Assembly: GCF_030518155.1 (NCBI RefSeq)
Contig: NZ_JAULRU010000577.1
Span: 124,001 to 188,000 of the forward strand
Source of the DNA: Gilvimarinus gilvus
Lineage (GTDB): Bacteria > Pseudomonadota > Gammaproteobacteria > Pseudomonadales > Cellvibrionaceae
Direction of reading: 5' to 3'
DNA: 64,000 nt
Of the stretch, positions 34,575 through 43,493 are shown piece after piece. Position 1 is the first letter of the stretch, and each line of letters starts with the position of its first letter. The notes under the pieces were generated by a model. It did no database searches, was not told the origin of the DNA, and worked only from the letters and a program-made list of their open reading frames with translations. The translations under genes and the position numbers were made by a program.

Positions 34575-35885
34575 ATGACCGACAACCTACCGAAACAAGC
34601 ACCGCGCATCGGCATTGTCATTGGCACACTTGAGCCCGGCGGTGCCGCACGTATGGCCGTGTCACTGCTCAGAGCGCTGCTGCTTAAAGGCACGCACGCT
34701 CGACTGTACTGTCTGGACACAGATCAGGATATGGCACTCGCCGATGAGGACGGGGCAGACTTACGCCAACATATTACGATTTTAGGGCGTCACGGCTCCA
34801 GACGGAGCACTCTCCGTAAAGCTCTGGCTATACCCTTTTTATGGGGTCGCCTGGAACGAGAAGTGCGCACGGAAAAGCTCGATCTAGTGATCAGCTTTAT
34901 GGAGCGAGCGAACATACTCAGCCTGCTCGGCAGTCGGCGCACGCCCCGGGTCCTCTCCATAAGAAAACACATCGAGATGGCCTTGGCCGATAAAACGCCC
35001 TTGAAGCGAAAACTGGTGTATTGGGGATACCGTTTTTTGCTTACCCGGGCTCAATGTATTAATTTCAATTCAGCAGAGTCCGCCGAAAGCTTCAAAAATT
35101 TGTACCCACGATACGCAGACTCATTATCAGTCATCCACAACTTTATCGGTGACGATGTTCACCGGCGCGCGAATGAGCCACTAAGTGCCGAAGACGAACA
35201 ACTGTTCGACGAACAAACGTTATTAACGTGCGGACGGCTGGTGCCCGTAAAAGGGCAAGCGTCCTTGCTGCGCGCCTTTTCGAGTGTGGCACACCAAAAC
35301 CCTAAGGCGAAACTGGTTTTGTTGGGCGGCGGCCCATTGGAAGATGAGCTGAAAACCCTGGCGGTGCGACTGGAATTGTCGGACCGCATCTTCTTCTTGG
35401 GCCATAAAAAAAACCCCTACCCTTACATTAAGCGTTGCGGTGTATTTGTTCTATCGTCATTTTCGGAGGGCTTTCCCAATGCATTGCTGGAAGCTATGGC
35501 GCTAGGCAAAGCCGTGATTTCCACAGACTGCTATTCGGGGCCTCGTGAGCTCCTGGCACCAGATACCAACCCCTGCGTCAAAACAAATGCATGTGACTAT
35601 GCCGCGTACGGCGTACTCACGCCGCCTTTATCGCAGAGAGTCAATGCACCGTCAACGCCATTGAACCATGCCGAGCTAGAGCTAGCTGACGCAATGAAAG
35701 CGGTACTCGACGATAAAACGTTAAAAAATCAGTTGGGTGAGAAGGCCGCCCTGAGAGCTCAACACTTTAATAGCCATCAGATCATGAATAAGTGGCAGGC
35801 TCTGATTGACCAAATTACGGAAAAAGGCAATAGCGGGCGCACCGCGCCTCATTCACAGCCCGACCCACCGAGCCGCAAAAAATGA
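34575..35885 (+). CDS. Family GT4 glycosyltransferase
   Basis: A 436-residue cytoplasmic GT-B glycosyltransferase. The N-terminal acceptor domain starts RIGIVIGTLEPGGAARMAVSLLRAL. The C-terminal nucleotide-sugar domain has LLTCGRLVPVKGQASLLRAF, AKLVLLGGGPLEDEL, IFFLGHKKNPYPYIKRC and the E-x7-E motif region SSFSEGFPNALLEAMALGKAVIST. The C-terminal tail is polar and probably unstructured. It overlaps the flippase gene by four bases. It probably adds one sugar of the repeat unit; donor and linkage are unknown. Confidence 0.9.
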   Translation: MTDNLPKQAPRIGIVIGTLEPGGAARMAVSLLRALLLKGTHARLYCLDTDQDMALADEDGADLRQHITILGRHGSRRSTLRKALAIPFLWGRLEREVRTEKLDLVISFMERANILSLLGSRRTPRVLSIRKHIEMALADKTPLKRKLVYWGYRFLLTRAQCINFNSAESAESFKNLYPRYADSLSVIHNFIGDDVHRRANEPLSAEDEQLFDEQTLLTCGRLVPVKGQASLLRAFSSVAHQNPKAKLVLLGGGPLEDELKTLAVRLELSDRIFFLGHKKNPYPYIKRCGVFVLSSFSEGFPNALLEAMALGKAVISTDCYSGPRELLAPDTNPCVKTNACDYAAYGVLTPPLSQRVNAPSTPLNHAELELADAMKAVLDDKTLKNQLGEKAALRAQHFNSHQIMNKWQALIDQITEKGNSGRTAPHSQPDPPSRKK

Positions 35886-37201
35886 GGGGACGACTGTTAA
35901 AGGGCGGCGCACTCACAATGGCGCTAAAACTGATCAACCTCGGCTTAATGTTCATAACGAGCATTATCCTCGCCCGCATTCTGGGGACTCATGACTATGG
36001 GAGCTACATCTTTGTTTTCACCCTTGTTGGGCTTCTGTCTGAGCCGGTTTTTCTCGCCCTGCGAACCGTCGCCATAAGAAACGGCACGATTTATCTCGAA
36101 CAAACCCGGTACGACTACCTTCAGGGTATGATTCAGATGCTGGGAAAAGTGGTATGTATCAGTGGTTTTTTCTCCACCGCCGTACTGATGTTATGCGCCT
36201 TTTTCCTGAAGGACCGCACAGAAGGAGGCCACTACACCCTATACCTCGTCGCTGCCGTGCTGCCCTTTATCTGGGGCGTAAACCGAATCAAAGATGGACT
36301 GCTAAGAAGCGCAGGCTCTGTTTTTGCCAGCCAAGCACCGAAGCTGCTGTTTCGGCCCTTGTTGTTATTGGTTTATGTCTTTATTACCTGGTGGCTGCTC
36401 GACGAATCGTTTAATGCCTCCTGGGCCATGGCTATGCAGATTCTGGCGGCGGCTTCTGCCGCTCTCTTGTATGGATGGCTGTTTCGTGGGCGGTACAACG
36501 AGTATCTTGACGGCGTTGAAGCAAAGCACGAATCGCGTGAATGGCGCAAAAGCATGGTACCGCTTATTTTTACCGGGGTGTTCGAGAACCTCAACACTCG
36601 CATCGGCATTCTACTGATTGGCCTGCTAATGGCACCGGCGCAAACCGGGGTTTTTCATGCCGCTTACCGACTGGCGGAGCTAATTGTTTTAGCGTTTGCC
36701 TCAGCCAATGTCGTTTTTGAGCCCCACATGGCTCGGCTGTATCACAATGGGGAGCACCAGGCGCTGCAACGAAAGCTCACCACCATTGCGCGATTGGTTT
36801 TCGCGCTATCCTTGCCGGTCGCGGCTGTAATGATTATCTGGGGCGAATGGATATTGAGTTTGTGGGGCAAAGAGTTTGCGACAGCAGCACCAGCGCTCAC
36901 TATTCTAGCAGCAACGCAGCTCGTCAATGCGGCTTTTGGAAGCTCTGCCATGTTACTGCTGATGACTCATTACGCAAAAATCGCGGCATCGGGTCTGATG
37001 TTGGGCGTCTGCATAAAAGCGGCCCTGTGCTTTGCCTTGATTCCCCACTACGGTATAACGGGCGCTGCTTGGGCCGCCTTTGGAGGTATGTTAATCACCA
37101 AAATATACCTGATGATTCGGGCTGAAACAACGCTGGGGCTACACACCTCTGTGGCAGGGGCGGCTTTCGCCCGCCTGTTTTATACACCCAAAGAGCACTG
37201 A
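35882..37201 (+). CDS. Wzx-type flippase (polysaccharide transporter, MOP superfamily)
   Basis: A 439-residue membrane protein with about 12 hydrophobic segments. The N terminus KGGALTMALKLINLGLMFITSIILARILGTHDYGSYIF is typical of PST/Wzx flippases, as is MVPLIFTGVFENLNTRIGILLIG in the middle. It would move lipid-linked repeat units across the inner membrane for polymerisation. It is the last gene of the plus-strand operon and overlaps the GT4 gene by four bases. Hairpins follow the stop codon. Confidence 0.9.
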   Translation: MRGRLLKGGALTMALKLINLGLMFITSIILARILGTHDYGSYIFVFTLVGLLSEPVFLALRTVAIRNGTIYLEQTRYDYLQGMIQMLGKVVCISGFFSTAVLMLCAFFLKDRTEGGHYTLYLVAAVLPFIWGVNRIKDGLLRSAGSVFASQAPKLLFRPLLLLVYVFITWWLLDESFNASWAMAMQILAAASAALLYGWLFRGRYNEYLDGVEAKHESREWRKSMVPLIFTGVFENLNTRIGILLIGLLMAPAQTGVFHAAYRLAELIVLAFASANVVFEPHMARLYHNGEHQALQRKLTTIARLVFALSLPVAAVMIIWGEWILSLWGKEFATAAPALTILAATQLVNAAFGSSAMLLLMTHYAKIAASGLMLGVCIKAALCFALIPHYGITGAAWAAFGGMLITKIYLMIRAETTLGLHTSVAGAAFARLFYTPKEH

Positions 37202-37213
37202 TCCATTTGATGC

Positions 37214-37253
37214 GCTTCAGACAGCTGAAGCAAATACAAGTGAGTTTACTCAC
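37214..37253. terminator. Two hairpins between convergent exopolysaccharide operons
   Basis: GCTTCAG / CTGAAGC with an ACAG loop (37214-37231) and GTGAG / CTCAC with a TTTA loop (37240-37253) lie between the flippase and the GT2 gene stop codons. They are plausible bidirectional terminators without clear T-runs. Confidence 0.45.
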
Positions 37254-37297
37254 GCTCGTTAAAGCCACCTGCCATCTTCAGAAAACCCGGATTGGCG

Positions 37298-38248
37298 CTA
37301 TAGCGAGTCCAGTGACCTCCCCCTACAGATATCCAGCAGGCCGGTTGCAATACCTTGCACTCGGCGCCATTCTTTTTTCTTAAAAGAAACGAGCGCAATA
37401 CCGATCCGATAGAGGCTATAACCAAACAAAGCGAACCAGAAAAACAGCCAATCGAACGGAGTTCGCCTTACTTGGTCCCTAAAAAAATAGTAGCGAGAGA
37501 GGACAAACGCGCGCCCTTTGATTACCCAGTTGAAATTCGACTTGGGGGCGCAATAGTGATAAAGGCGCGCGCTGGGGTTGACCAGTAATCGGTACTTGCG
37601 CGAAACACGGTAACTAAACTCCTTGTCCTCCCCTTGCCCGTAACCACTGGCGCTTCTATAGCGGTTTGAAAATTGGAATTCGGAGAAAACGGATCTCTTA
37701 AAGGCGCTTACCCCACCCAAAAGAAAGTCAACTGATCGGGTTTTCTTAATTGGCCAGGGTGTTTTTCCGTAATCGGTAGCGAAGCCCGAGCGTTTAACCT
37801 TCCCCTCGCGCAGCCCTGTCAAGCCGAACAGCAAAAAGGGCAAATACTCAAATAGATCCTTAGGATACCGAAACCAATCATTTTCAATAATGCCGCCAAC
37901 GCCGACGACGGTATCGTCATTGCAGGTGTCAAAGGTATTGACCAGCTGTTCAATGTAATCGTCGAACAGCACAACATCGTCCTCGAGAAAAACTAACACC
38001 TCAAACGTGGCTATTTCAGCGGCGCGGTTTCTAGATTCGGTGACGCCGGGTATGTTTTTTTGTTCATAGACACACTTCACGCCCGCCGACTCAAACTGAT
38101 CTTTCAAGGGAAAGCCACCCAGGTCACCGTCGTCAACGATTATGAGTTCGTCTGGCAGCCGGGTCTGCTTGAGAATGGACTGCAAACAATCGTCAAGGCT
38201 ATCCGGGCGATTATAGGTCGGTATTATGGCGCTGATTGTGTGAGGCAT
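37298..38248 (-). CDS. Family GT2 glycosyltransferase
   Basis: A 316-residue GT-A glycosyltransferase. ISAIIPTYNRPDSLDDCLQSIL opens the fold, with DELIIVDDGD, VFLEDDVVLFDDYIEQL as the DxD-type metal site, GGVSAFKRSVFSEF and GQGEDKEFSYRVSRKY typical of rhamnosyl/galactosyl transferases. Toward the C terminus there is a hydrophobic stretch (WLFFWFALFGYSLYRIGIALVSF), probably membrane-associated. It is the distal gene of the minus-strand operon ugd, ompA-like, GT2, GT2. The sugar specificity is not determined. Confidence 0.88.
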   Translation of the reverse strand: MPHTISAIIPTYNRPDSLDDCLQSILKQTRLPDELIIVDDGDLGGFPLKDQFESAGVKCVYEQKNIPGVTESRNRAAEIATFEVLVFLEDDVVLFDDYIEQLVNTFDTCNDDTVVGVGGIIENDWFRYPKDLFEYLPFLLFGLTGLREGKVKRSGFATDYGKTPWPIKKTRSVDFLLGGVSAFKRSVFSEFQFSNRYRSASGYGQGEDKEFSYRVSRKYRLLVNPSARLYHYCAPKSNFNWVIKGRAFVLSRYYFFRDQVRRTPFDWLFFWFALFGYSLYRIGIALVSFKKKEWRRVQGIATGLLDICRGRSLDSL

Positions 38249-38264
38249 AGGATCTCAGTGTCTA

Positions 38265-39428
38265 TCAGTTCTTTTTGGGTACCCACATGACGTATTTGCG
38301 GCCCAGGAAAAAGTCACAAGTTCCCAGAAACGTTCCATACAGACCAGCAGCAACATACGCGTTGGTATTGATTAATTTTTTTAGCAAGCCGGGCAAACGA
38401 TTGCGCAGAAGCCCGTAATAGCCCACCAGCGTAACAGTGAGATACAGCGCGATAGCCACCACCAGCGCCGCGACTTTCCCGGGGGAGGAGAGGTTAATTG
38501 CTACCACAGCGACGACGGCTAGCAATACTGCGTGGGGGATAAAACGCCTGAGCACCTTGTTGATGAACAATCGGGGAGCGAAGAAACCGAACGACACCGG
38601 GTTGAACAATGCCCGGTGGTGCCACATTCCGCTCAAACTCCGGCAGACGATACGCCGACGGCGCTCAATCTCGTGGCTAAGCGTGCGAGAGGGGATACGT
38701 ATACGAGCAACCAGATATTGGTCAAAAATCATTTTCCGGTGCGAGCGAATCACACTCAAACCGCTATATAGATCATCCGTAACGCCATCCGGGATGTGTC
38801 GGGTTAGTGATCGACGTACGGCATAGAGTTTACCGTCGTTGGACGTGATTTGCCCCAGCTGAGACTCCCAGCGTTTTATCAAAGAGTCGAGGTTGATGTA
38901 CAGAGACTGCGCGCTCGAGTCTTGCCCTTTTTCCCCAATCTCTCGCTGACCGCAAACACCACCAACTTGAGGGTCTTTGAAGTGCTCCTGCAACCGTGCA
39001 ACACAGTCGGGCTCAAGCAGACTGTCCATATCACTAAAAATTATAATATCGCCCTGGCACTCCCTGAGCGCCAGATTGAGGACTGCGTTTTTCCCCATTG
39101 CCTCCCCGGACTCATGCAGCGACACCACAGCTGGCAACGCATCCGCGATTTGCTTTATGAAATCTGGGGCCGGGCCGTCGTGATAAAGCACCCATTGCTG
39201 CAGCCCATCAATAGCCTGGGTATTTTTCAGTTTTTGCTGAAGGAGTTCTTGCGAGGGGTTTTTAACCACAGTGACCATGGCGAATCTTTGCCTTTCGGCG
39301 CCTTCGTCGACAGTGGAGGACTGAACCCTGGAAGTTTTGCCAAAACGAACATTCAGCCATAACAGAAGAGGATTGCCAAGAATGACCGCAACGGGAATCG
39401 CCACCGCAATCCAAAATACTACTATCAT
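38265..39428 (-). CDS. Membrane-bound family GT2 glycosyltransferase
   Basis: A 387-residue protein with one N-terminal membrane helix (VVFWIAVAIPVAVILGNPLLLWL), a GT2 catalytic domain and three C-terminal membrane segments (from about 290). Catalytic features are IIIFSDMDSLLEPD (DxD), the acceptor-side EIGEKGQDSS region and a QRxRW-like RRRRIVCRSLSGMWHHR segment. This topology is that of processive or membrane glycosyltransferases (hyaluronan or cellulose synthase-like, smaller). It starts with an ATGA overlap with the OmpA-like gene, so the two are coupled. It may make a branch or a second polymer. Its donor is unknown. Confidence 0.85.
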   Translation of the reverse strand: MIVVFWIAVAIPVAVILGNPLLLWLNVRFGKTSRVQSSTVDEGAERQRFAMVTVVKNPSQELLQQKLKNTQAIDGLQQWVLYHDGPAPDFIKQIADALPAVVSLHESGEAMGKNAVLNLALRECQGDIIIFSDMDSLLEPDCVARLQEHFKDPQVGGVCGQREIGEKGQDSSAQSLYINLDSLIKRWESQLGQITSNDGKLYAVRRSLTRHIPDGVTDDLYSGLSVIRSHRKMIFDQYLVARIRIPSRTLSHEIERRRRIVCRSLSGMWHHRALFNPVSFGFFAPRLFINKVLRRFIPHAVLLAVVAVVAINLSSPGKVAALVVAIALYLTVTLVGYYGLLRNRLPGLLKKLINTNAYVAAGLYGTFLGTCDFFLGRKYVMWVPKKN

Positions 39429-40249
39429 AGCCGGCGGTAACCTGCGACGAATTCTACCCGACGGTTTTGCGAGCGCCCGGATTGGTCAGCATTAGATGCG
39501 ACAGCCTCAGCCTCTCCACGCCCGTGTGCCTCAAGTCGAGTTGGATCAATTCCGCGGGCGACCAGGTATTCGACTACCGTTTGCGCACGCTGGCGAGAAA
39601 GCTCCATATTGTATTCTTCGCTACCCTGATTGTCGGTGTAACCAATCACTCTCAAAAGTATCTCAGGTTGAGCCTGCAAAAGCATGACGACTTGTTCGAG
39701 AAGCGGAAACGCTTCTGGCATTAACTCCCAACTATCGAGAGAAAAGTGCACGTTGCTCAGAGAGGGCAGCATAGCGGACAGCTCGGCGCACCCCCAGCGA
39801 GCGTTGTCACCGCTCTCCCAAACGGCCCGGCAGTCACTCAGTGCGTCGTCCGCGCCGGCAAAGGGATCATCTTCTCCGGACTTTAAATCACAGTCTTTGC
39901 CGTCTGCTTCGACTCCATCGCGGCAGTTATCCGACGCATCGATTGCAACGTCGCTGTCTTGCTCGACGGGGCAACCCTCATTGTCCACAACCGTATCCGG
40001 CGGTGTCCCGGGACACAGATCAAGGAGGTTGGCAACTCCGTCACTGTCATCGTCAATAACGCATCCGCGCTCGTCGACGGGCGTTTGAAGGGGAGTTTTT
40101 ATGCAATCGTCTCTGTCATCGGCAACACCGTCCTGATCAGCATCGGGTACGGCGCCGTCTTCTGCCACCCACATGCCAATGTGGTAGTGCGAACAACCAG
40201 CGGTCAGAATCAGAGCAAAACTTAGTGCAAAGACGTTTTTGTACGACAT
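39425..40249 (-). CDS. OmpA-family lipoprotein with calcium-binding thrombospondin type-3-like repeats
   Basis: A 274-residue lipoprotein (signal ends ILTAG-C). Residues about 35-120 contain acidic type-3 repeats (DADQDGVADDRDDC, DDDSDGVANLLDLCPG and a degenerate third), which bind calcium in homologues. Residues about 165-272 form an OmpA C-terminal peptidoglycan-binding domain (RVIGYTDNQGSEEYNMELSRQRAQTVVEYL, RRVEF). It would tether the outer membrane to peptidoglycan. ATG 40249 gives the lipoprotein start, with AAGG upstream; the open frame begins at 40288. It lies between ugd and the GT2 gene, so a role in exopolysaccharide export or attachment is suggested by context only. Confidence 0.88.
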   Translation of the reverse strand: MSYKNVFALSFALILTAGCSHYHIGMWVAEDGAVPDADQDGVADDRDDCIKTPLQTPVDERGCVIDDDSDGVANLLDLCPGTPPDTVVDNEGCPVEQDSDVAIDASDNCRDGVEADGKDCDLKSGEDDPFAGADDALSDCRAVWESGDNARWGCAELSAMLPSLSNVHFSLDSWELMPEAFPLLEQVVMLLQAQPEILLRVIGYTDNQGSEEYNMELSRQRAQTVVEYLVARGIDPTRLEAHGRGEAEAVASNADQSGRSQNRRVEFVAGYRRL

Positions 40250-40296
40250 GATCAACCTTTTTAGACTGGGGCCACTTTGAGGCTTCAACGAGGTCG

Positions 40297-41658
40297 CTAC
40301 CGTGCTCGCTTGCTTACGCTGAGACCGCGACCGATACCGTAATAGGCAATCCCCTGATAGCGCATGTAATCGGGATCAAAGATATTGCGACCATCGAACA
40401 CGGGAATGGCTTGCTTTAATTGCGATAGGGAGTTCATATCAGCGGCTTTGAATTCGTTCCACTCGGTGCACACAATCAATGCATCGGCGCCATCAAGGGC
40501 GTCCTCTTTATGATCGCAATAGGTGATCGCCGAGTTTTCGCCAAGAATGGCACGACAGTTGTCGGCCGCCTTCGGGTCATACGCGAGAACACGAGCACCG
40601 CCATCCAACAACCCTTTTATGATCTGTAGACTCGGCGCTTCGCGCATGTCGTCTGTATTAGGCTTAAAGGCGAGCCCCCATAGCGCGAAAGTACGACCTT
40701 TTATGTCACCCTTAAAGTGGCTGTCTACCGACTCCAACAGATGGGTTTTCTGTAGCTGATTCACAGCCTCAACCGACGCGAGAACCTGTGGTTCAAAATC
40801 CACTTCGCGCGAGGAATGGATCAAGGCCTTGACGTCTTTAGGGAAACACGAACCGCCGTAACCACAGCCCGGATAAATAAAATGGTAACCAATACGTGGG
40901 TCGGCGCCGATACCGAGTCGCACCTGTTCAATATCTGCCCCCACCCGCTCGGCAATTTGGGACATTTCATTCATAAAGGAAATTTTGGTCGCCAGCATAC
41001 AGTTAGCGGCATATTTGGTCAGCTCTGCTGACACGCAATCCATGAACATGACTTTGTCATGGTTGCGATTAAACGGCATGTACAAGTGTCGGATTTCATC
41101 GAAAACTGCAGTGTCCTCGCAGCCGATGATAATGCGATCGGGGCGCATGCAATCCTGCACAGCGGCGCCCTCTTTGAGAAACTCAGGGTTGGAGATGACG
41201 CTGAACTCCAAGTGCTGTTTATCCAGCTCCACCAGCCGTTGATGAATTGTGTTGCTCACTTTCGCGTTGGTGCCGACCGGCACGGTGGACTTAACATAGA
41301 CCAGCTTGCTTTCACTCATATGCTCGGCAATGGTTTGGGCTACCTTGAGTACGTGCTGCAAATCGGCCGATCCGTCTTCCTCGGAAGGTGTGCCCACGGC
41401 AATTAAAATGTGCCGACTGGAGTCGATTGCCTCAGAAGCATCCGTGGTAAAAGATAAGTGCCGTGCCGCAGTATTTTTGCGGATAAGCTCTTCCAGACCA
41501 GGCTCGTAGATTGTCACCTCACCGCGATTTAGGCGGGCAATCTTTTGCTCGTCAATGTCCAGGCAACAAACCCTGTGGCCCATTTCGGCAAAGCAAATGG
41601 CTTGAACCAAGCCGACATAACCGGTTCCGATAACAGTAACGCTGATGCTGCTCGACAT
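40297..41658 (-). CDS. ugd: UDP-glucose 6-dehydrogenase
   Basis: A 453-residue enzyme that oxidises UDP-glucose to UDP-glucuronate with two NAD+. The N-terminal Rossmann motif is VIGTGYVGLVQAICFAEMG, the catalytic cysteine is in YPGCGYGGSCFPKDV, and the C-terminal domain has GLAFKPNTDDMREAPS. It is the first gene of the minus-strand exopolysaccharide operon, 48 bp upstream of the OmpA-like gene. UDP-glucuronate may be used directly or converted by the epimerase at 27010-28011. Confidence 0.96.
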   Translation of the reverse strand: MSSSISVTVIGTGYVGLVQAICFAEMGHRVCCLDIDEQKIARLNRGEVTIYEPGLEELIRKNTAARHLSFTTDASEAIDSSRHILIAVGTPSEEDGSADLQHVLKVAQTIAEHMSESKLVYVKSTVPVGTNAKVSNTIHQRLVELDKQHLEFSVISNPEFLKEGAAVQDCMRPDRIIIGCEDTAVFDEIRHLYMPFNRNHDKVMFMDCVSAELTKYAANCMLATKISFMNEMSQIAERVGADIEQVRLGIGADPRIGYHFIYPGCGYGGSCFPKDVKALIHSSREVDFEPQVLASVEAVNQLQKTHLLESVDSHFKGDIKGRTFALWGLAFKPNTDDMREAPSLQIIKGLLDGGARVLAYDPKAADNCRAILGENSAITYCDHKEDALDGADALIVCTEWNEFKAADMNSLSQLKQAIPVFDGRNIFDPDYMRYQGIAYYGIGRGLSVSKRAR

Positions 41659-42175
41659 ACTTGGATGATCCTCAAAGGCGCACGATCTAACCGGCCATGT
41701 TCCGCCACGTAAAGCCCGGAGTCTGGCCGAAACGTTTTTAGAAACCTCTGATCAACCCCTTGCGGCCGCTGGCTTTCAGGAATTTTTGCTGGCAAGGCGT
41801 GCGATCGAGTCAGGCTGGTTGCCCGGCAAGTGAGTACACCAAAAGTAGGCGCTCTAAGCGACGCTGTCAGCGAGAATTCCTGAAAGCCCCAAAGGGCGCG
41901 AGCATTCTCGGCGTTGGCAATCTTGCTAAGGACTACGGCCATTAACGGCGATTGCCGCCTTGTGTCTGCTCCGCGCCCGATTACGCAGAGACCACAAGGA
42001 GTTAATCAGAGGTTCCTCTACCAACTTGCCTTAATCGCTGGCAAGCAAAAGTGTCTAATAATACACAACATACCGACCGTTAGAAGCGTTAAAATGAAGA
42101 GTTTGCTTGGGTTCGGCTGTCGCCTAAGTATACACTAGTACTTTCCTTAAATGACAGTAAGCAGAGGGTGAAGCC
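41659..42175. other. Gene-free interval with a MITE-like element
   Basis: This 517-bp gap between ugd and the lyase-like gene contains the element at 41741-42016 and no credible gene. The last part (after 42020) is AT-richer and carries the GAGGG ribosome-binding site of the next gene, so the promoter for the plus-strand genes is probably there. Confidence 0.6.
41741..42016. mobile_element. MITE-like non-coding element (276 bp, 25-bp imperfect terminal inverted repeats)
   Basis: The left end (41741-41765, GAAACCTCTGATCAACCCCT...) and right end (41992-42016) are inverted copies with four mismatches, all transitions, over 25 bp. A perfect internal inverted repeat, GGCTTTCAGGAATT (41771-41784) and its reverse complement (41875-41888), lies inside. 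No transposase reading frame is present. No clear target-site duplication was found. The organisation is that of a MITE or similar miniature element; the parent insertion sequence is not identified. Confidence 0.65.
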
Positions 42176-43294
42176 ATGTCCCGAGCCTGGACAATGCGCC
42201 TGACGATCGTGCTGGCCCTTGCAGCAACACTGACCGTTTTGATCGCTCATAAGTGGCGCGAAAACGGTCTCCAACTTACGGTCGCCGAGAGCGAAAAACG
42301 CACCTGGCATTCGAGCGCACCTGTCCTTCCCGCGCACTACATCTGGATTGATAGAAATCGACTGCTCGCTTTACCCACTGAGGGTCCGGCCTGGGAAAAT
42401 TTGCTGACCGCCGCCAACCAACCCCTCGGAATCCCCAACCTTGCCGATCAAAACGACCCGACCAATGTGCAGGTTCTGGCGCGGGCGCTGGTCTACGCAC
42501 GTACCGGGGGTGAGCATCTGCGCCGAAGTGTGATCAGCACCTGCATGATGGCGATTGGCACCGAGCGCGGAGGCCGAACTCTGGATCTTGGTAAGGAGCT
42601 GCTCGCTTATGTATTGGCGGCGGATCTAGTGGGTCTTGAAGGCGAACAAGAGCAGCGCTTTCGCAACTGGCTGTCAACGCTACCCGAGCGTGAATACCCC
42701 TCAGGAAAAACACTGCGATCGACCCACGAGCGCCGCCCCAACAACTGGGGCACTTTTGCCGGATCCAGCCGATTGGCCGTCGCCGCCTACCTAGGGGACA
42801 AGGAGGAGATTGCCCGAGCAGCGCGGGTGTTTAGAGGCTGGCTGGGCGACCGCACACTCTACTCCGGATTTCGCTTCAAAGACCGCAGCTGGCATGCCGA
42901 ACCTCTACGCCCGCGGGGTATAAACCCCGTAGGCGCGACCAAACAAGGCTACTCCATCGACGGCGCCCTGCCTGACGATCAGCGCCGCAGCGGTGGATTT
43001 CTTTGGCCACCACCAAAAGAAAATTATGTCTATACAGCACTACAGGGCGCACTGGCACAGGCTGTCATCCTGGATCGGGCCGGCTATCCGGTTTGGGAAT
43101 GGGAGGATCGTGCACTGTTGCGAGCCTTTCGCTGGCTACACGTGCACGCTGACTATCCCGCGCAAGGCGATGACACCTGGCTGCCCCACCTAATCAATTA
43201 CTACTACAGCGAGAACTTCCCTGCCCCGGTGCCAAGCCGGCCCGGGAAAAATGCGGGCTGGACCGACTGGACCCACCCTCCCGGCATGCACTAA
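42176..43294 (+). CDS. Exported alginate-lyase-fold-like protein in the exopolysaccharide locus
   Basis: A 372-residue protein with an N-terminal hydrophobic signal or anchor (MRLTIVLALAATLTVLIA) and a helical toroid-like body. The segment HERRPNNWGTFAGSSRLAVAAYLGD resembles the Asn-Asn-His/Trp region of alginate-lyase-type (alpha/alpha) barrels, and LARALVYARTGGEHLRR and GYSIDGALPDDQRRSGGF fit that fold. A lyase in a uronate-polymer cluster could trim or release chains in the periplasm; activity is not proven. ATG 42176 has GAGGGTGAAG upstream. It lies between a MITE-like element and the sugar transferase gene. A non-catalytic scaffold role is the alternative. Confidence 0.65.
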   Translation: MSRAWTMRLTIVLALAATLTVLIAHKWRENGLQLTVAESEKRTWHSSAPVLPAHYIWIDRNRLLALPTEGPAWENLLTAANQPLGIPNLADQNDPTNVQVLARALVYARTGGEHLRRSVISTCMMAIGTERGGRTLDLGKELLAYVLAADLVGLEGEQEQRFRNWLSTLPEREYPSGKTLRSTHERRPNNWGTFAGSSRLAVAAYLGDKEEIARAARVFRGWLGDRTLYSGFRFKDRSWHAEPLRPRGINPVGATKQGYSIDGALPDDQRRSGGFLWPPPKENYVYTALQGALAQAVILDRAGYPVWEWEDRALLRAFRWLHVHADYPAQGDDTWLPHLINYYYSENFPAPVPSRPGKNAGWTDWTHPPGMH

Positions 43295-43493
43295 GGCCCT
43301 ATTCTGGCCGCTTGCGCATATCCACCACTTTCCCTCCCCGCAGCGAACCGACCGGTCGGCAGGCTGCATTTTACCCATGGCGACCAAAAATCACACAAAA
43401 AGCGCCAATTAGGGGTTGATGTTTTTTTATGCGTCACTCAGAATCCTAAAACGAAGACAAAATGTGCGATACATCACAAAAAACAGAGGTTCT

